Position numbers and translations under genes: made by a program | Source: Myxococcus xanthus | Lineage (GTDB): Bacteria > Myxococcota > Myxococcia > Myxococcales > Myxococcaceae | Assembly: GCF_006402735.1 (NCBI RefSeq) | Contig: NZ_CP017174.1 | Span: 6,614,001 to 6,678,000 of the forward strand | Direction of reading: 5' to 3' | DNA length: 64,000 nucleotides | The notes under the pieces: model-generated | Database searches by the model: none | What the model was told of the DNA's origin: nothing | Seen by the model: only the letters and a program-made list of their open reading frames with translations | Shown: positions 36,368 through 46,132 of the stretch, piece by piece | How the letters are laid out: the number at the start of each line of letters is the position of its first letter | How positions within the stretch are numbered: the first letter of the stretch is position 1

Positions 36368-37228
36368 ATGAGCGGTGGCACCCTTCGAAGCCCGCAGGTT
36401 CATGCGCTCGTGCGGCTCATCAACGAGGCACATGAGTTGCCAGCGAGAGTGGCGACACGGTCCCGGCATCTCCTCGTCGGGCTGTGTCGCATTCTGGGCG
36501 CAGAGGCCGGAGCGTGCGTCTTGGAGCGCGACTTCAGACCGGGAGGACATGTCGGCTTCACGGAAATCGTCCTGGAAGGGTGGAGCGGGAGCGCGGTGTC
36601 CGCGCTCGAGGCGCTCCGGAGGATGGGAAGTGCCTGCAACCCCGCCATTCGCTCATTGATGGAGCGCGGCTCGGAGCCCGGCACCCTCGTCACCGCGATG
36701 CGCCGGGAACTGGTGGAGGACTGGAGTTGGTATGGCGCCCCCTATGTCGAGCATTATCTGCGCCCCACGGGGCTCGATGACTCTGTGTATTCAAGCCAGT
36801 GGTCCGGGCTCCCGGGGGTGGTGCGGGGTATCGGAATCTACCGTGAGCGGGGCGGCCGCCCCTTCGATGCCGCGGACCGAGAGCTGCTGCATCTGTTCCA
36901 CGCCGAGTGCGGAGCCATGTTCGACCCGCCAGGGCCCTCGAAGGTAGAAACGCCGGCAGGCTGGCTGGCGCCTCGCGAACGTCAAACGTTGGAGTTGCTG
37001 CTTCAGGGACTCGGAGACAAGCAGATCGCGGCTCGGCTCGGCATCAGTCGCTTCACCGTGAATCAGTACACGAAAACCCTCTACCGCCGCTTCGGAGTCC
37101 AGTCGCGGGCGGCGCTCATCGCACAGGTGCTCGCACGCGATGAACCGGAGACCACGACTGCGCTCCCCTCACGGCAAGTCCCGCCAGATGGACAACCGAA
37201 GCTCGCACGCGCATCCGACGGTCAGTAG
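36368..37228 (+). CDS. LuxR-family helix-turn-helix regulator
   Basis: 286 residues: a GAF-like sensory N-terminal domain (about 1-195; GAEAGACVLERDFRP, GIGIYRERGGRPFDAADREL) and a C-terminal LuxR/FixJ-type DNA-binding domain, LAPRERQTLELLLQGLGDKQ followed by IAARLGISRFTVNQYTKTLY. GGGAG lies 5 bases before the ATG. The divergent promoter region (36223-36367) is AT-rich at 36300-36340. It may control the lipoprotein at 35254-36222 or itself (inference); the downstream kinase gene starts 150 bp later. Confidence 0.85.
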   Translation: MSGGTLRSPQVHALVRLINEAHELPARVATRSRHLLVGLCRILGAEAGACVLERDFRPGGHVGFTEIVLEGWSGSAVSALEALRRMGSACNPAIRSLMERGSEPGTLVTAMRRELVEDWSWYGAPYVEHYLRPTGLDDSVYSSQWSGLPGVVRGIGIYRERGGRPFDAADRELLHLFHAECGAMFDPPGPSKVETPAGWLAPRERQTLELLLQGLGDKQIAARLGISRFTVNQYTKTLYRRFGVQSRAALIAQVLARDEPETTTALPSRQVPPDGQPKLARASDGQ

Positions 37229-37378
37229 CCGTGTTGAGAGCGGCCGTCTTGAATGAACCAGGGCAGCAGGCCTCTCCACGGCGGCGGAGGCGCGCTCCGC
37301 GCAAGGACGGAGTGCTGTCACACGGTGACGCTGCGCACGTTCACCTGTTTGCTTCACCCGGAGCGAAGGCGGGTAGAT

Positions 37379-40300
37379 ATGGGCACAGGAGCGAGAGCCA
37401 CCAGCGAAGCCGCGAGCACTGGAACCGTGGGCGCGTCCACCCTGGACGGGCCTCCCGCACCACGCCCCGCCGCCCAGGAGACGCCCGTCTTCCCCGTGCC
37501 CGGATGGGAGCGCTACCAGGGGATGCGTTTCCTCGGTCAGGGCGGCATGGGGCAGGTCTTCCTCGCGTATGACCCACGGCTGCGCCGCCATGCCGCGCTC
37601 AAGCTCGTCCGGGGCCAAGACTCCGGGCTCACCCGGCGCATCCTGTCCGAGGCCCGTGCCCAGGCCCGCGTCGAACATGAGCGCGTCTGCCAGGTGTACG
37701 AGGTGGGAGAGGTCCAGGGACACGCATTCATCGCCATGCAGTACGTGGACGGCCTGCCGCTGAATCAGCTCGCGGACACGCTCACCGTGGAGCAGGTGGC
37801 CCTGCTGCTGCGGGATGCCGCCGAGGGCGTCCACGCCGCGCATCGGGCCGGCCTCATCCACCGCGACCTCAAGCCCGGCAACATCCTCGTCGAGCGCACC
37901 GAGGACGGCCGCCTCAAGCCCTACGTCATGGACTTCGGGCTGGCGCGCGACTGGAAGGAGCAGGGCCTCACGGCCACCGGCGCGGTGCTCGGCACGCCGC
38001 ACTACATGGCCCCGGAGCAGGCCCGCGGCGAGGTGTCCCGGCTGGACCGGCGCGCGGATGTCTACAGCCTGGGCGCCACGCTCTACACGGTGCTCACGGG
38101 GCAACCGCCCATTCCGGGCGACAACGGACTGGAGGTGCTCAGCAACATCGCCACCGTCGAGCCCCGCCCGCCGCGCGCGCTCAACCCTGCCCTGCCCGTG
38201 GACCTGGAGGCCATCGTCCTCAAGTGCCTGGAGAAGGACCGCGCCTCCCGCTACGACTCCGCGCGAGCCCTGGTCGAGGACCTGGACCGGTTCCTCGCGG
38301 GCGAATCCGTGCGCGCACGCCCCACCGGCCCGGGCTACCGGCTGCGCAAGACGCTGCGTAAGCACCGCATCGTGGTGGGCGTGGCCTCGGCGGCGCTGCT
38401 CACCGTGGCGCTCGCCGCCGTCCAGGTCGCCCTCACCCGCCAGGAGGCCCTCCAGCGCGAGCACCTCTCGCGCCGGTTCACCGAGCGCGTCGAGCGCATC
38501 GAGGCCCTGGCCCGCTACTCCGGGCTCTCGCAGCTCCACGACATCCGCGCCGACCGCGAGGCCCTCCGCGGCCACATGCGCGCGCTGGAGGCCGAGATTC
38601 ACGAGGCCGGCGCGCTGGCCGTGGGTCCCGGCCACTACGCCCTGGGGCGCGGCGCGCTGGCGCTCGGCGACGTGGCCCAGGCCCGCGAGCACCTGGAGGC
38701 CGCCTGGAACCAGGGTGTCCGCGAGCCCCGCGTCGCCTGGGCCCTGGCCCTGGTGATGGGGCACCTGTACCAGGAACAGCTCCTGGAGGCGGAGCGCTTG
38801 CGCGTCCCGGAGCAACGCGAGTCGCGCAAGCAGGACATCCAGCGGCAATACCGCGCGCCCGCGCTGGAGTGGCTGCGCCAGAGTCACGGCGCCGACGTGC
38901 CCTCCCCCGAGTATGTCGCCGCGCTGCTGGCCTTCTACGAGGACCGGCTGGACGAGTCCCTCACCCAGCTCGACGCGATGAAGGACCGCCTCCCCTGGTT
39001 CCACGAGGCCCCGCTGCTCCGGGGCGACATCCTCCAGGCCCGCGCCACCCGGCGATGGAACCAGGGTGACCGGGAGGGCGCACTGGCCGACTTCGAGGCC
39101 GGCCGCCGCGCCTACGCCGCAGCCGCCGCCACCGGCGAGAGCGTGCCCGAGGTCCACCGCTCGCTGGCGAGGCTCGAGTACACCGCGATGGTGATGGAGC
39201 TCTACAGCCAGGGGGAAGTCCTCCCGCCCTTCACCCGCGGGCTGGAGGCTGTCTCCCGCGCGCTCCAGGCGGACCCGGACTTCGGGCTGGCGCGCGTCCT
39301 GGAGGCGCGCTTCCACAACCGGCTGGCGGAGTTCCGCATGAGCCGGGGCGGTGACGTGGAGGAGCCGCTCGACAAGGCCCTCACGGCCGCGCGCGCCGCG
39401 ATGCAACAGGTGCCCGAGCCTCCCCGCGCGCGCATGGAGCAGGTCCAGAGTCTCTGGCGCCGCGCCCGCTCCCTCCAGGCCCGGAGCCTGGACCCCAGCA
39501 CCCCACTCCGCCAGGCAGTGGAGTTGCTGGAGCGCATTCCCGAGAAGGACCGGGACTACGAGTTCCACGCCACCCGAGGCATCGTCTTCAAGATCCAGGC
39601 GGACTACGACGACGAGAAGGGCGAGGACTCGCGCGCCCACCGCGCGGAGGCCATCGCGTCCTATCGTGAGGCCATCCGGCTCGACGAGCGGATTCCCGAC
39701 GCGTGGATCAACCTGGGCATCGCCTACCTCACGCGTGCCACGCTGCCGCGCGCCGAAGCGCCCCTGGCGGACCTGGAGCAGGCCCGCGCCGCGCTGGATA
39801 CCTCGCGCAAGCTCAACCCGCGCAACTACGTGCCCTACTTCCTGGGCGGCACGCTGAACCTGCAGCTCGCCCAGCGGCGCCGGAATCAAGGAGGAGACGA
39901 AGGGCCGGACCTCGCCACCGCGCTGGAGTTCTTCGACGGCGGCCTGCGCATCAACGCCCGCATCGCCCAGTTCCACAACGGCCGCAGCGCGGTCCTCCTG
40001 GAGCAGGCGCGAGCGGCGTGGGACTCCGGCGGCGCGCCCCTGCCCCTCCTGGAGCAGGCCGTACGGGCCGCGCGTCAGGCCATCGAAGTAGCGCCCCAGC
40101 AGGGCTTCGGCCACCACAACGTCGGTGAGGCGCACGCCGAGCGCGCCACGTACCTCGCGCGCTCCGGCAAGGACCCACGCCCCGACCTCCAGGCGGCCGA
40201 GGCGGCCTACCAGCAGGCCAGCGCGCTGATTCCAGGCGGCGCGCACTACCCGGCCAGCCTGGCCCGTGTCCATGTCCGGAGAGCCGCCTATGCGCTGGAG

Positions 40301-40747
40301 AACGCGGGCGACCCACGCGCGAGCCTCGACAAGGCCGAAGCGGCCCTACGCCAGGCCTTCGAGCGCGGCCCCCGGGAGCCCCTGGCGTGGCTCGTCCAGG
40401 GCGAAGCGCGTGGGCTGCGGGCCCGCTGGCTCGCGCGCCAGCAGCGCGCCCGCGCCGAGGACTTCGGGGAGGCCGCACACTCCTTCGAGAAGGCGCTCGA
40501 ATCGGAGCCCCAGCGCCTGGACTATCGCGTCGCCTTCGGCCACTTCTGCCGCGAATGGGCCGCGTGGCGGAGGTCGGCGGGACTGGAGCCCCGCCCCGCC
40601 CTGGAGCGGGGCCTCGCGCTGGCGGACGAGGCACTGGCCGCGCGCCCTCGTTGGGAGGACGCGCTGCGCCTGCGCGCCAGCCTGCGTGACGCGAGCGGGA
40701 CGGCGAATGGGGCCGTCGAAACCTCGAGCGGCCCCTCAGCTCACTGA
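37379..40747 (+). CDS. large Ser/Thr protein kinase with membrane helix and TPR-like C-terminal domain
   Basis: Hanks-type kinase of 1122 residues. The glycine loop is GQGGMG (53-58), Lys75 in AALK, catalytic HRDLKPGN (Asp163), DFG (185-187) and APE (211-213), so the kinase should be active. A membrane helix at about 325-350 (RIVVGVASAALLTVALAA) places the remaining ~770 residues, a long run of degenerate TPR-like helices, outside the cytoplasm or along the membrane. Family members in myxobacteria form signalling networks with FHA proteins; the FHA/sigma-54 activator at 41296-42897 is nearby. The 3' end overlaps the opposite-strand gene by 7 bp. Confidence 0.9.
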   Translation: MGTGARATSEAASTGTVGASTLDGPPAPRPAAQETPVFPVPGWERYQGMRFLGQGGMGQVFLAYDPRLRRHAALKLVRGQDSGLTRRILSEARAQARVEHERVCQVYEVGEVQGHAFIAMQYVDGLPLNQLADTLTVEQVALLLRDAAEGVHAAHRAGLIHRDLKPGNILVERTEDGRLKPYVMDFGLARDWKEQGLTATGAVLGTPHYMAPEQARGEVSRLDRRADVYSLGATLYTVLTGQPPIPGDNGLEVLSNIATVEPRPPRALNPALPVDLEAIVLKCLEKDRASRYDSARALVEDLDRFLAGESVRARPTGPGYRLRKTLRKHRIVVGVASAALLTVALAAVQVALTRQEALQREHLSRRFTERVERIEALARYSGLSQLHDIRADREALRGHMRALEAEIHEAGALAVGPGHYALGRGALALGDVAQAREHLEAAWNQGVREPRVAWALALVMGHLYQEQLLEAERLRVPEQRESRKQDIQRQYRAPALEWLRQSHGADVPSPEYVAALLAFYEDRLDESLTQLDAMKDRLPWFHEAPLLRGDILQARATRRWNQGDREGALADFEAGRRAYAAAAATGESVPEVHRSLARLEYTAMVMELYSQGEVLPPFTRGLEAVSRALQADPDFGLARVLEARFHNRLAEFRMSRGGDVEEPLDKALTAARAAMQQVPEPPRARMEQVQSLWRRARSLQARSLDPSTPLRQAVELLERIPEKDRDYEFHATRGIVFKIQADYDDEKGEDSRAHRAEAIASYREAIRLDERIPDAWINLGIAYLTRATLPRAEAPLADLEQARAALDTSRKLNPRNYVPYFLGGTLNLQLAQRRRNQGGDEGPDLATALEFFDGGLRINARIAQFHNGRSAVLLEQARAAWDSGGAPLPLLEQAVRAARQAIEVAPQQGFGHHNVGEAHAERATYLARSGKDPRPDLQAAEAAYQQASALIPGGAHYPASLARVHVRRAAYALENAGDPRASLDKAEAALRQAFERGPREPLAWLVQGEARGLRARWLARQQRARAEDFGEAAHSFEKALESEPQRLDYRVAFGHFCREWAAWRRSAGLEPRPALERGLALADEALAARPRWEDALRLRASLRDASGTANGAVETSSGPSAH

Positions 40748-41202
40748 CATGCCTTGCCGCCCGGGCCAGGGTCTGTTCCCACCTCCAGCGTCCCGGTCCG
40801 CGAGTCATCCGGCAGTTCGGGGCACCCATTTACGGCGGTCACGGTGTACCTGCCCACGACCAGGAGGGGCATATCCCCCTCCTTCTCGGGAAGCAGCGAC
40901 ATGGGAGGTTCCAGCTCGGGTCCATCCACCTTGATGACCACCTCCGTCTGGCAGGCATTGATGAACCGGACAGTGCCTCCCTTTGAAAGGCAGTGGTCCG
41001 GAGCGAAGTGGAGTCCGTTTGCATCGAATTGGACCTTCACTTCGCGATGAAAACACTTGCATGAATAGGACTCTGGCAGCGCCTCCTGCGCGGCCACGGA
41101 GGTGTCGCCGACCATGACCCCGACGAACGGAAGCCCGAGCATCAGGCCCGGCACCAGGACGTGCCTCATTCGACTGCGCACCATCTCTCTTGGATTCATC
41201 AC
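40741..41202 (-). CDS. exported cupredoxin-like protein
   Basis: 153 residues with an export signal (LVPGLMLGLPFVGVMVGD, about 15-38) and a beta-rich domain: VKVQFDANGLHFAPDHCLSK, KGGTVRFINACQTEVVIKVD, VVGRYTVTAVNGCPE. The strand order and GGTVRFINA motif resemble plastocyanin/cupredoxin domains, but the classical His/Cys/Met copper ligands are not clearly present; four Cys could form disulfides. Convergent with the kinase gene, overlapping it by 7 bp. Function unknown. Confidence 0.6.
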   Translation of the reverse strand: MMNPREMVRSRMRHVLVPGLMLGLPFVGVMVGDTSVAAQEALPESYSCKCFHREVKVQFDANGLHFAPDHCLSKGGTVRFINACQTEVVIKVDGPELEPPMSLLPEKEGDMPLLVVGRYTVTAVNGCPELPDDSRTGTLEVGTDPGPGGKACQ

Positions 41203-41295
41203 AGGGCTCCCAGGTCGGACTCAGGCACGAATGCCGGATTTACCTGAAACTCAGCACCCCGCGCTGTCAACAGCATTCCAGCCCGAGGAGACTCC

Positions 41296-42897
41296 CTAGG
41301 CGAGCCCAAGCTCCTTCACGCGACGCCCCAACGCCCGCTTCGACACCTGGAGGCGCCGGGTCATCGCATCGAGGTCCCCCTCGCAGTCATGGAAGCAGCG
41401 AGCGATTTCCTCGGCACTCAACGCGCCAGCGGTTCGCAAGGTCGGGCTTTTCTCTATCAAGTCGTAGATGGAGGACCGGTGGATGCGGAGCTGGTCGGCC
41501 GCGGCCTGGAAGTCCCAATCCTTGTCGCGGAGGGCGGCCAGCAGCTCCTCCTCGGGAATCTCGGAAGGCTTGCGACGGGAAGCGGCCCGGGCATCCACGG
41601 GAGCCGAAGCGCTGGCGGGCCGTCCCGGAGGCGCCACCTTCGCCAGGGCCAGCTCCTGTTCGAGCTCTGCGTCGAGCCGCAGGCACGGCTGGCCACGGTT
41701 GCCGATAACAAGCTGCCGCACCACGTTGCGCAGCTCTCGGATGTTCCCTGGCCACGGGTGGCCCATCAGTCGCGCGGCCAGCGCCGGCGGAAGCCAGGGC
41801 TCCACGTGAGGCTCCGGGGGCTCCAAGCGCCACGCCTCCCCTAGCGCCTCCAATTCCGCGCGAGCGAAGTGGCGGAACAGCAACCCGATGTCCTCGCGCC
41901 GCTCCCGCAGCGGCGGCACGCGGATGGAGTAGCCCGCCAGCCGGTGCAGCAGCGGCGCCTTGAAGCGCCCCACCTGAATCTGTTCCTCCAAGTGCGCATC
42001 CGTCGCGGCGACCAGCCGCACGTCCACGGTGATGGGCGTGCGGTCGCCCACCGCGTAGAGCTGCCCCGTCTCCAGCACGCGAAGCAGCATCACCTGGACC
42101 TCGGGAGGCGCCTCGCCCATCTCATCCAGGAACAGCGTCCCCTCATGGGCGGCCTGGAAGAAGCCGGGCTGGTCTCTCACCGCGCCGGTGAAAGCCCCCT
42201 TGCGTGTGCCAAACAGCTCCGCGGCCGCCAGCTCGCGAGGGATGGCGCCCAGATTCACGCTGACGAAAGGCTTGTCCCTGCGCGTACCGTGCTGATGGAT
42301 GGCCCGGGCAATCAGCTCCTTGCCAGAGCCCGTCTCGCCGCGAACGAGCACCGGCACGCCAAGGTCCGCCACCTGGGTGATGTGCTGGCGCACGCGCTGG
42401 AGCCCCATGCTGCTGCCCACCATGCCTAGCGCGTCCGCGTCCTCCCGCGCCGTGGGGTCCGTCAGGTGCAGCACCAGCAGCACGCGCCCGGCCAGTTCCA
42501 GCGGCACCCCCGCGGCCACCTCCGCCGCCGGCAACTCCCACGGCTCGCGCAGCACCTCGCCGCCAATGACCACGCGGCTTCCATCGCTCGGCTCCAGGCG
42601 GATGCCACCATCCGCGCCCGGAGCAAAGGTGAGCGGCTTGCGGCTCAGGTAGGGGTCGGCCAGGTGCAGGCCAAGCGCGCTCCCGGGCCGAATGAACTCC
42701 GGCTCGTTGCGGGACAGGCGCACCGGGCGGCCCGCCAGCAGCGCCTCCAGGAACAGCCGCTCACCGACACGGCGCATCTGCGGGTGAGAGACGACGGTCA
42801 GCGTGGGGACGAGCCGGGAGCCCTCCGTGGTGAGCGGGCGTCGGGAGGCATCGGCCGTGGAGTGGTCCCACGTCGGGGGACGGGGCTGGGAAGGCAC
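41296..42897 (-). CDS. FHA-domain sigma-54-dependent transcriptional activator
   Basis: 533 residues. An N-terminal FHA domain (about 40-145, e.g. GLHLADPYLSRKPL and DGSRVVIGG) would bind phosphothreonine peptides. The AAA+ domain has Walker A GETGSGKE (187-194), the sigma-54 contact loop GAFTGA (234-239), Walker B LFLDEM (255-260) and the WPGNIRELRNVV segment. The C-terminus carries two Fis-like helix-turn-helix motifs (LRDKDWDFQAAADQLRIHRS and LDAMTRRLQVSKRALGRRVK). The start is inferred as GTG at 42897 because conserved sequence begins there; GGAG lies nearby. It is a plausible target of the neighbouring Ser/Thr kinase. Confidence 0.88.
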   Translation of the reverse strand: MPSQPRPPTWDHSTADASRRPLTTEGSRLVPTLTVVSHPQMRRVGERLFLEALLAGRPVRLSRNEPEFIRPGSALGLHLADPYLSRKPLTFAPGADGGIRLEPSDGSRVVIGGEVLREPWELPAAEVAAGVPLELAGRVLLVLHLTDPTAREDADALGMVGSSMGLQRVRQHITQVADLGVPVLVRGETGSGKELIARAIHQHGTRRDKPFVSVNLGAIPRELAAAELFGTRKGAFTGAVRDQPGFFQAAHEGTLFLDEMGEAPPEVQVMLLRVLETGQLYAVGDRTPITVDVRLVAATDAHLEEQIQVGRFKAPLLHRLAGYSIRVPPLRERREDIGLLFRHFARAELEALGEAWRLEPPEPHVEPWLPPALAARLMGHPWPGNIRELRNVVRQLVIGNRGQPCLRLDAELEQELALAKVAPPGRPASASAPVDARAASRRKPSEIPEEELLAALRDKDWDFQAAADQLRIHRSSIYDLIEKSPTLRTAGALSAEEIARCFHDCEGDLDAMTRRLQVSKRALGRRVKELGLA

Positions 42898-42991
42898 GCT
42901 CCAAAGCAAAGCAGACTTCCGGCGACGCTTCCACGCGTCGACTGCCGGGCTCCACGCGTGGAACCCGCCCTCTGCGCCTGGAAGCCCATGA

Positions 42992-44227
42992 CTACGGAGG
43001 AGGCAGCGGCTGCCAGTTCGGGTCGGGCCAGACGAAGGGGTTTCCACCTGATCCCGGGGCCGCGTTACCGAAGTAACGCTGGCAACCCGCGACGTTCTCC
43101 GAGCGCCCCAACAGCTCCCAGAAGCCAGGACAGACGTCCCGAGGAATTCGCGTGCGGCAGACCGCCATCGTCCGCTCACCCGCGTCAGGCGGCGCGTAAT
43201 AGGCGCTCACGAAGTTCCAAGCGATGCGCTGGAGGGCCTGGACGGTCGCCGCGTTCGCGCCAGCAGGCCCCGTGGCGCCCTCGGGCGACTCCCGGAACAC
43301 GGACGCATGGTGGACCGCGGCCATGTAGTACGCCCCCAGGCTCGTCAAGTGGACGTTGTCGCTGAAGAGCACGTTGAGCTTCTGCGACGTCGTACCGGTG
43401 ATGCCCGGCACCTCGTTCGCGATGACGCGCTCCACCAGGTCGACCAGCGCCGCGCTCCCCGGGAGCGCCACCACGCGGTCCGCACGCCCATCCGACTGCA
43501 ACGTGAGGTTGACCTTGGAGGACACACACTCCCAGGCAACCCGAGCGTTCTTCTCGTAGGCAATCCACCGGGCCGGGTTGGCTTTATCGATATCCAACCA
43601 CGTGTGATAGAAATACGTCACGGCTTGCGGATTCCCGGCAATCAACCGGTCATGGAAGTGCCGCAAGTAACCGACGGTGTTCTCCCACTCGATGGTGCCC
43701 AGGAGGTCATGCCGCTCGGTGATGAGGAGGGTGTCGTATCGCTCCCCTGGGCCCAGCGTCTGGGGAGACAACAGCTCCTGGACCACGTTCATGTTGGAGC
43801 CCACGCGATTCTTGCCCTGGCGGTACCCTGCCCATCCGCCATTGCCCCAGGTCCGCACCCGGAGGGGTGAGCCAATCACGTTCTGCTGGTTCCAGTTGAA
43901 GTCCTTGCCCAGGCTCGTGGCGATGCCGTCGAAGTGGTCGGGCATGGGGTTGTCGAGCAGGCTGTGTCCGGAGAAGAAAACCCGGGCGCTCGTGACGGGG
44001 GGCACCGTGCCGGGCTCCCCCGCGTCCGAGCTGCCGGCATCCGGGACTCCCGCGTCCTCCGCCCCCGCATCTGGCTCCGTGTCGCCGCCGTCCGGGGACC
44101 GTACGCCCGAATCAGCGGTGCCAGGAAGCGCGTCGTCGGGAACGTCCTGACTGGACTGCCCAGCACACGCCAGCCCGAGGGAGACAACCAGAAGGGTGCA
44201 TGGCTTCAGCCGGAATGCATACATCAT
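42992..44227 (-). CDS. SGNH/GDSL-type hydrolase lipoprotein
   Basis: 411 residues: lipoprotein signal (lipobox LAC, Cys21), a low-complexity Asp/Ala/Gly/Pro linker (about 28-75, PDAGAEDAGVPDAGSS), then an SGNH-type domain. Block I is FFSGHSLLDNP (Ser nucleophile near residue 88) and block V is SDNVHLTSLG with the Asp-His pair. The block III Asn is less clear. Probably acts on an extracellular ester substrate. Two ATG codons in tandem; GAGGA lies upstream. The linker is of the same Asp-Ala-Gly type as the lipoprotein at 52409. Confidence 0.72.
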   Translation of the reverse strand: MMYAFRLKPCTLLVVSLGLACAGQSSQDVPDDALPGTADSGVRSPDGGDTEPDAGAEDAGVPDAGSSDAGEPGTVPPVTSARVFFSGHSLLDNPMPDHFDGIATSLGKDFNWNQQNVIGSPLRVRTWGNGGWAGYRQGKNRVGSNMNVVQELLSPQTLGPGERYDTLLITERHDLLGTIEWENTVGYLRHFHDRLIAGNPQAVTYFYHTWLDIDKANPARWIAYEKNARVAWECVSSKVNLTLQSDGRADRVVALPGSAALVDLVERVIANEVPGITGTTSQKLNVLFSDNVHLTSLGAYYMAAVHHASVFRESPEGATGPAGANAATVQALQRIAWNFVSAYYAPPDAGERTMAVCRTRIPRDVCPGFWELLGRSENVAGCQRYFGNAAPGSGGNPFVWPDPNWQPLPPP

Positions 44228-44358
44228 TCAAGTCCTCATCGCTGAAACGACGGTTCCATCCCACCGCGCCACCCTACTGGAGCGGCCACCTGCGCTACTC
44301 CAGAATAGACTGGAAGCCACCGATTCAGTCATTCTGTCCCTTCTCCAAGGAGGCACAA

Positions 44359-44646
44359 ATGAAGATGGGACGCATCGCAGTGGGCTTCGTGGTCGGTCTC
44401 GTGTCGATGGTGGGCTGTGGTGGCCAGACGCAGGACGCACCGGGCACGGACGTGGCAGCCGAAGGCCTCGATCAATCCTGTGTGTATGCTTATTTCGAGT
44501 GTGGCTATCGCGGCCACCAGTATCCCTACGCCTGGCCTGCGACCTGCGCCGTCGGAATCCATACGCACCAGCAGGCCTTCGCGGCCTGTCTCGCGGAATG
44601 CCCCTGGATGTGCGTCGACACGGGGGATACCGGCACGGAACCGTAG
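44359..44646 (+). CDS. small Cys-rich lipoprotein, function unknown
   Basis: 95 residues with lipobox VGC (Cys20 region) and a mature part containing seven Cys in CVYAYFECGYRGH, WPATCAVGIHTHQ and FAACLAECPWMCV. No family recognised. An AAGGAGG site 7 bases before the ATG makes this start firm; an earlier in-frame ATG at 44200 lacks one. Confidence 0.65.
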   Translation: MKMGRIAVGFVVGLVSMVGCGGQTQDAPGTDVAAEGLDQSCVYAYFECGYRGHQYPYAWPATCAVGIHTHQQAFAACLAECPWMCVDTGDTGTEP

Positions 44647-45174
44647 GCGGAAATCCCTGTCACGGAAATCCGCTACAGCAGAGAGCACGGTACAAATGAA
44701 GCACGGCGGGCACGCGGAATCGCCATGACCCCCTGTCCAGACATGAACGGCGCAGGCATGCCATGTCACTGGATTGACGGAAACGCAAACCAAAACACCG
44801 CCTGAAATCCAAGCCCCCCCCATAACGGAAGGGCATCCACTTCCTGGAGCGAATTCTGACAGCAATGGCGGCGCCAATTCAGGCGTGACCGGCATACCGG
44901 GAGGTTGCACATGGAGCATTGCTGGACTCCTACAACCCAAGCGACTCCAGCGTCGGTCACACCATCGACATGTGGGTGATTCGGACCACGACCCTGGCTA
45001 CTTCGCCGTCTCCATGGGGACGAGCACGTACACGACGTGGCCCGGCGAGTCATCGACTTCGACCGCAGCACCCAGGCGGTCGTCGGTCCCTGACGAGCGC
45101 TGCCCGCACCGGGCGCGGCGGTGGGCCTTGAGAATCATGCGAACAACTCGCATGATTCGAGCACAGCACGCGCC
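44647..45174. other. intergenic region, 528 bp, with protein-like debris
   Basis: Short stretches in different plus-strand frames (LLDSYNPSDSSVGHTIDMWV, PGYFAVSMG, RRVIDFDRSTQAVVG ending in TGA at about 45094) look like pieces of one decayed secreted enzyme, but no family could be named. The last part holds the operator-like palindrome. Confidence 0.35.
45132..45158. promoter_or_regulatory. perfect palindrome, candidate operator of the AraC/ABC locus
   Basis: Eleven-base perfect inverted repeat, GAATCATGCGA (45132-45142) and its complement TCGCATGATTC (45148-45158), with a 5-base spacer. It ends 16 bp before the first ATG of the AraC gene, so a bound protein would block initiation; self-regulation by the AraC protein, or iron control, are the simplest readings. 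It could also form an RNA hairpin over the ribosome site. Confidence 0.65.
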
Positions 45175-45987
45175 ATGATGCACACGCTCTATCGGCCCCA
45201 CGCGCCTCTCGACAAGTTCGTGGACTTCTTCTGGGCGTCCGCCGGCTACGTCGCACAGGCGCCACGAGAACGTGTGCTACCGTCGGGCTCGCAGTCCCTT
45301 ATCGTCCCTCTCGGCGCCATCCCACTGCGCGTCTACTCCAGCGACCAGACGGACGAGGCCGCTGAAATCCGGGGCGCGGTCGTGAGCGGCGCGCGAGGCA
45401 GCCCACTGACCATCGCGGCCGTGGCTGGCCCGACCGCCGGTATCCACTTCAAGCCCGGCGGCGCGCGCGTCTTCTTCGACGTGCCCTGCAACGAATTCGC
45501 GGAACAAGTCGTTTCGCTGGATGCGATATGGGGCGCGTCGGCGCACTCACTGCGCGAACGGCTGATGGAGACATCCTCGCCGCGCGAGCGCATGCGACTG
45601 CTGGAAGAACACCTCCTGCACCGACTGCGCCGGCCCGTCGAACCAGGGCCCGCGCTTCGTGCGGCGCTGGCCGCGTTCGAGGAACCCGACCTCACGTCGG
45701 TCGCTGAAGTCAATCGCCGCACGGGGCTCTCCCCCAAGCGCCTGTTGGCCCTGTTCCGCGAGGAAGTCGGCTTGAGTCCGAAGACGTACTGGCGCGTTCG
45801 ACGGTTTCGAGCGGCGCTCCTCGACGTCGAACAGGGCGCCTTGCGTGGCGCCGCGTTGGCCGCCGAGCACGGCTACTTCGACCAGGCCCACTTCCTTCGC
45901 GAGTTCCGGTCGCTCGCCGGCGCAAGCCCCCGCGAGTACCTAGCAACGCGCGTCGAGGGCACCGACCACGTGGCGGTCTCCGGGTAA
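45175..45987 (+). CDS. AraC-family transcriptional regulator (DUF6597-type N-terminus)
   Basis: 270 residues. N-terminal domain with YRPHAPLDKFVDFFWAS and VLPSGSQSLIVPLG, as in DUF6597-containing AraC proteins; C-terminal AraC domain with both helix-turn-helix motifs intact (TSVAEVNRRTGLSPKRLLAL and AALAAEHGYFDQAHFLREFR). Two adjacent ATG codons at 45175 and 45178. It precedes two ABC exporter genes on the same strand (146 bp gap), the layout of siderophore-responsive loci such as YbtA with YbtPQ, so it probably controls them. Confidence 0.88.
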   Translation: MMHTLYRPHAPLDKFVDFFWASAGYVAQAPRERVLPSGSQSLIVPLGAIPLRVYSSDQTDEAAEIRGAVVSGARGSPLTIAAVAGPTAGIHFKPGGARVFFDVPCNEFAEQVVSLDAIWGASAHSLRERLMETSSPRERMRLLEEHLLHRLRRPVEPGPALRAALAAFEEPDLTSVAEVNRRTGLSPKRLLALFREEVGLSPKTYWRVRRFRAALLDVEQGALRGAALAAEHGYFDQAHFLREFRSLAGASPREYLATRVEGTDHVAVSG

Positions 45988-46132
45988 AAAGATCCAATCC
46001 ACGGCGGCTGTCCCGGCGTTTCCTTGGCGTCATGGAACCGAGTGAACGCCTCCCACAGCGCGTGCCGGCAGGCCCGGCATGGACGGAACGGTCGCACCCC
46101 AGCCGCAGGGGCCCCCACAGAGGGAGGCGAGC

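Noticed and set aside
37169..40273. Minus-strand 1034-codon open frame opposite the kinase gene
   Set aside because: Low-complexity Ala/Val/Gly/Arg composition typical of antisense to high-GC coding sequence; the plus strand carries complete kinase motifs.
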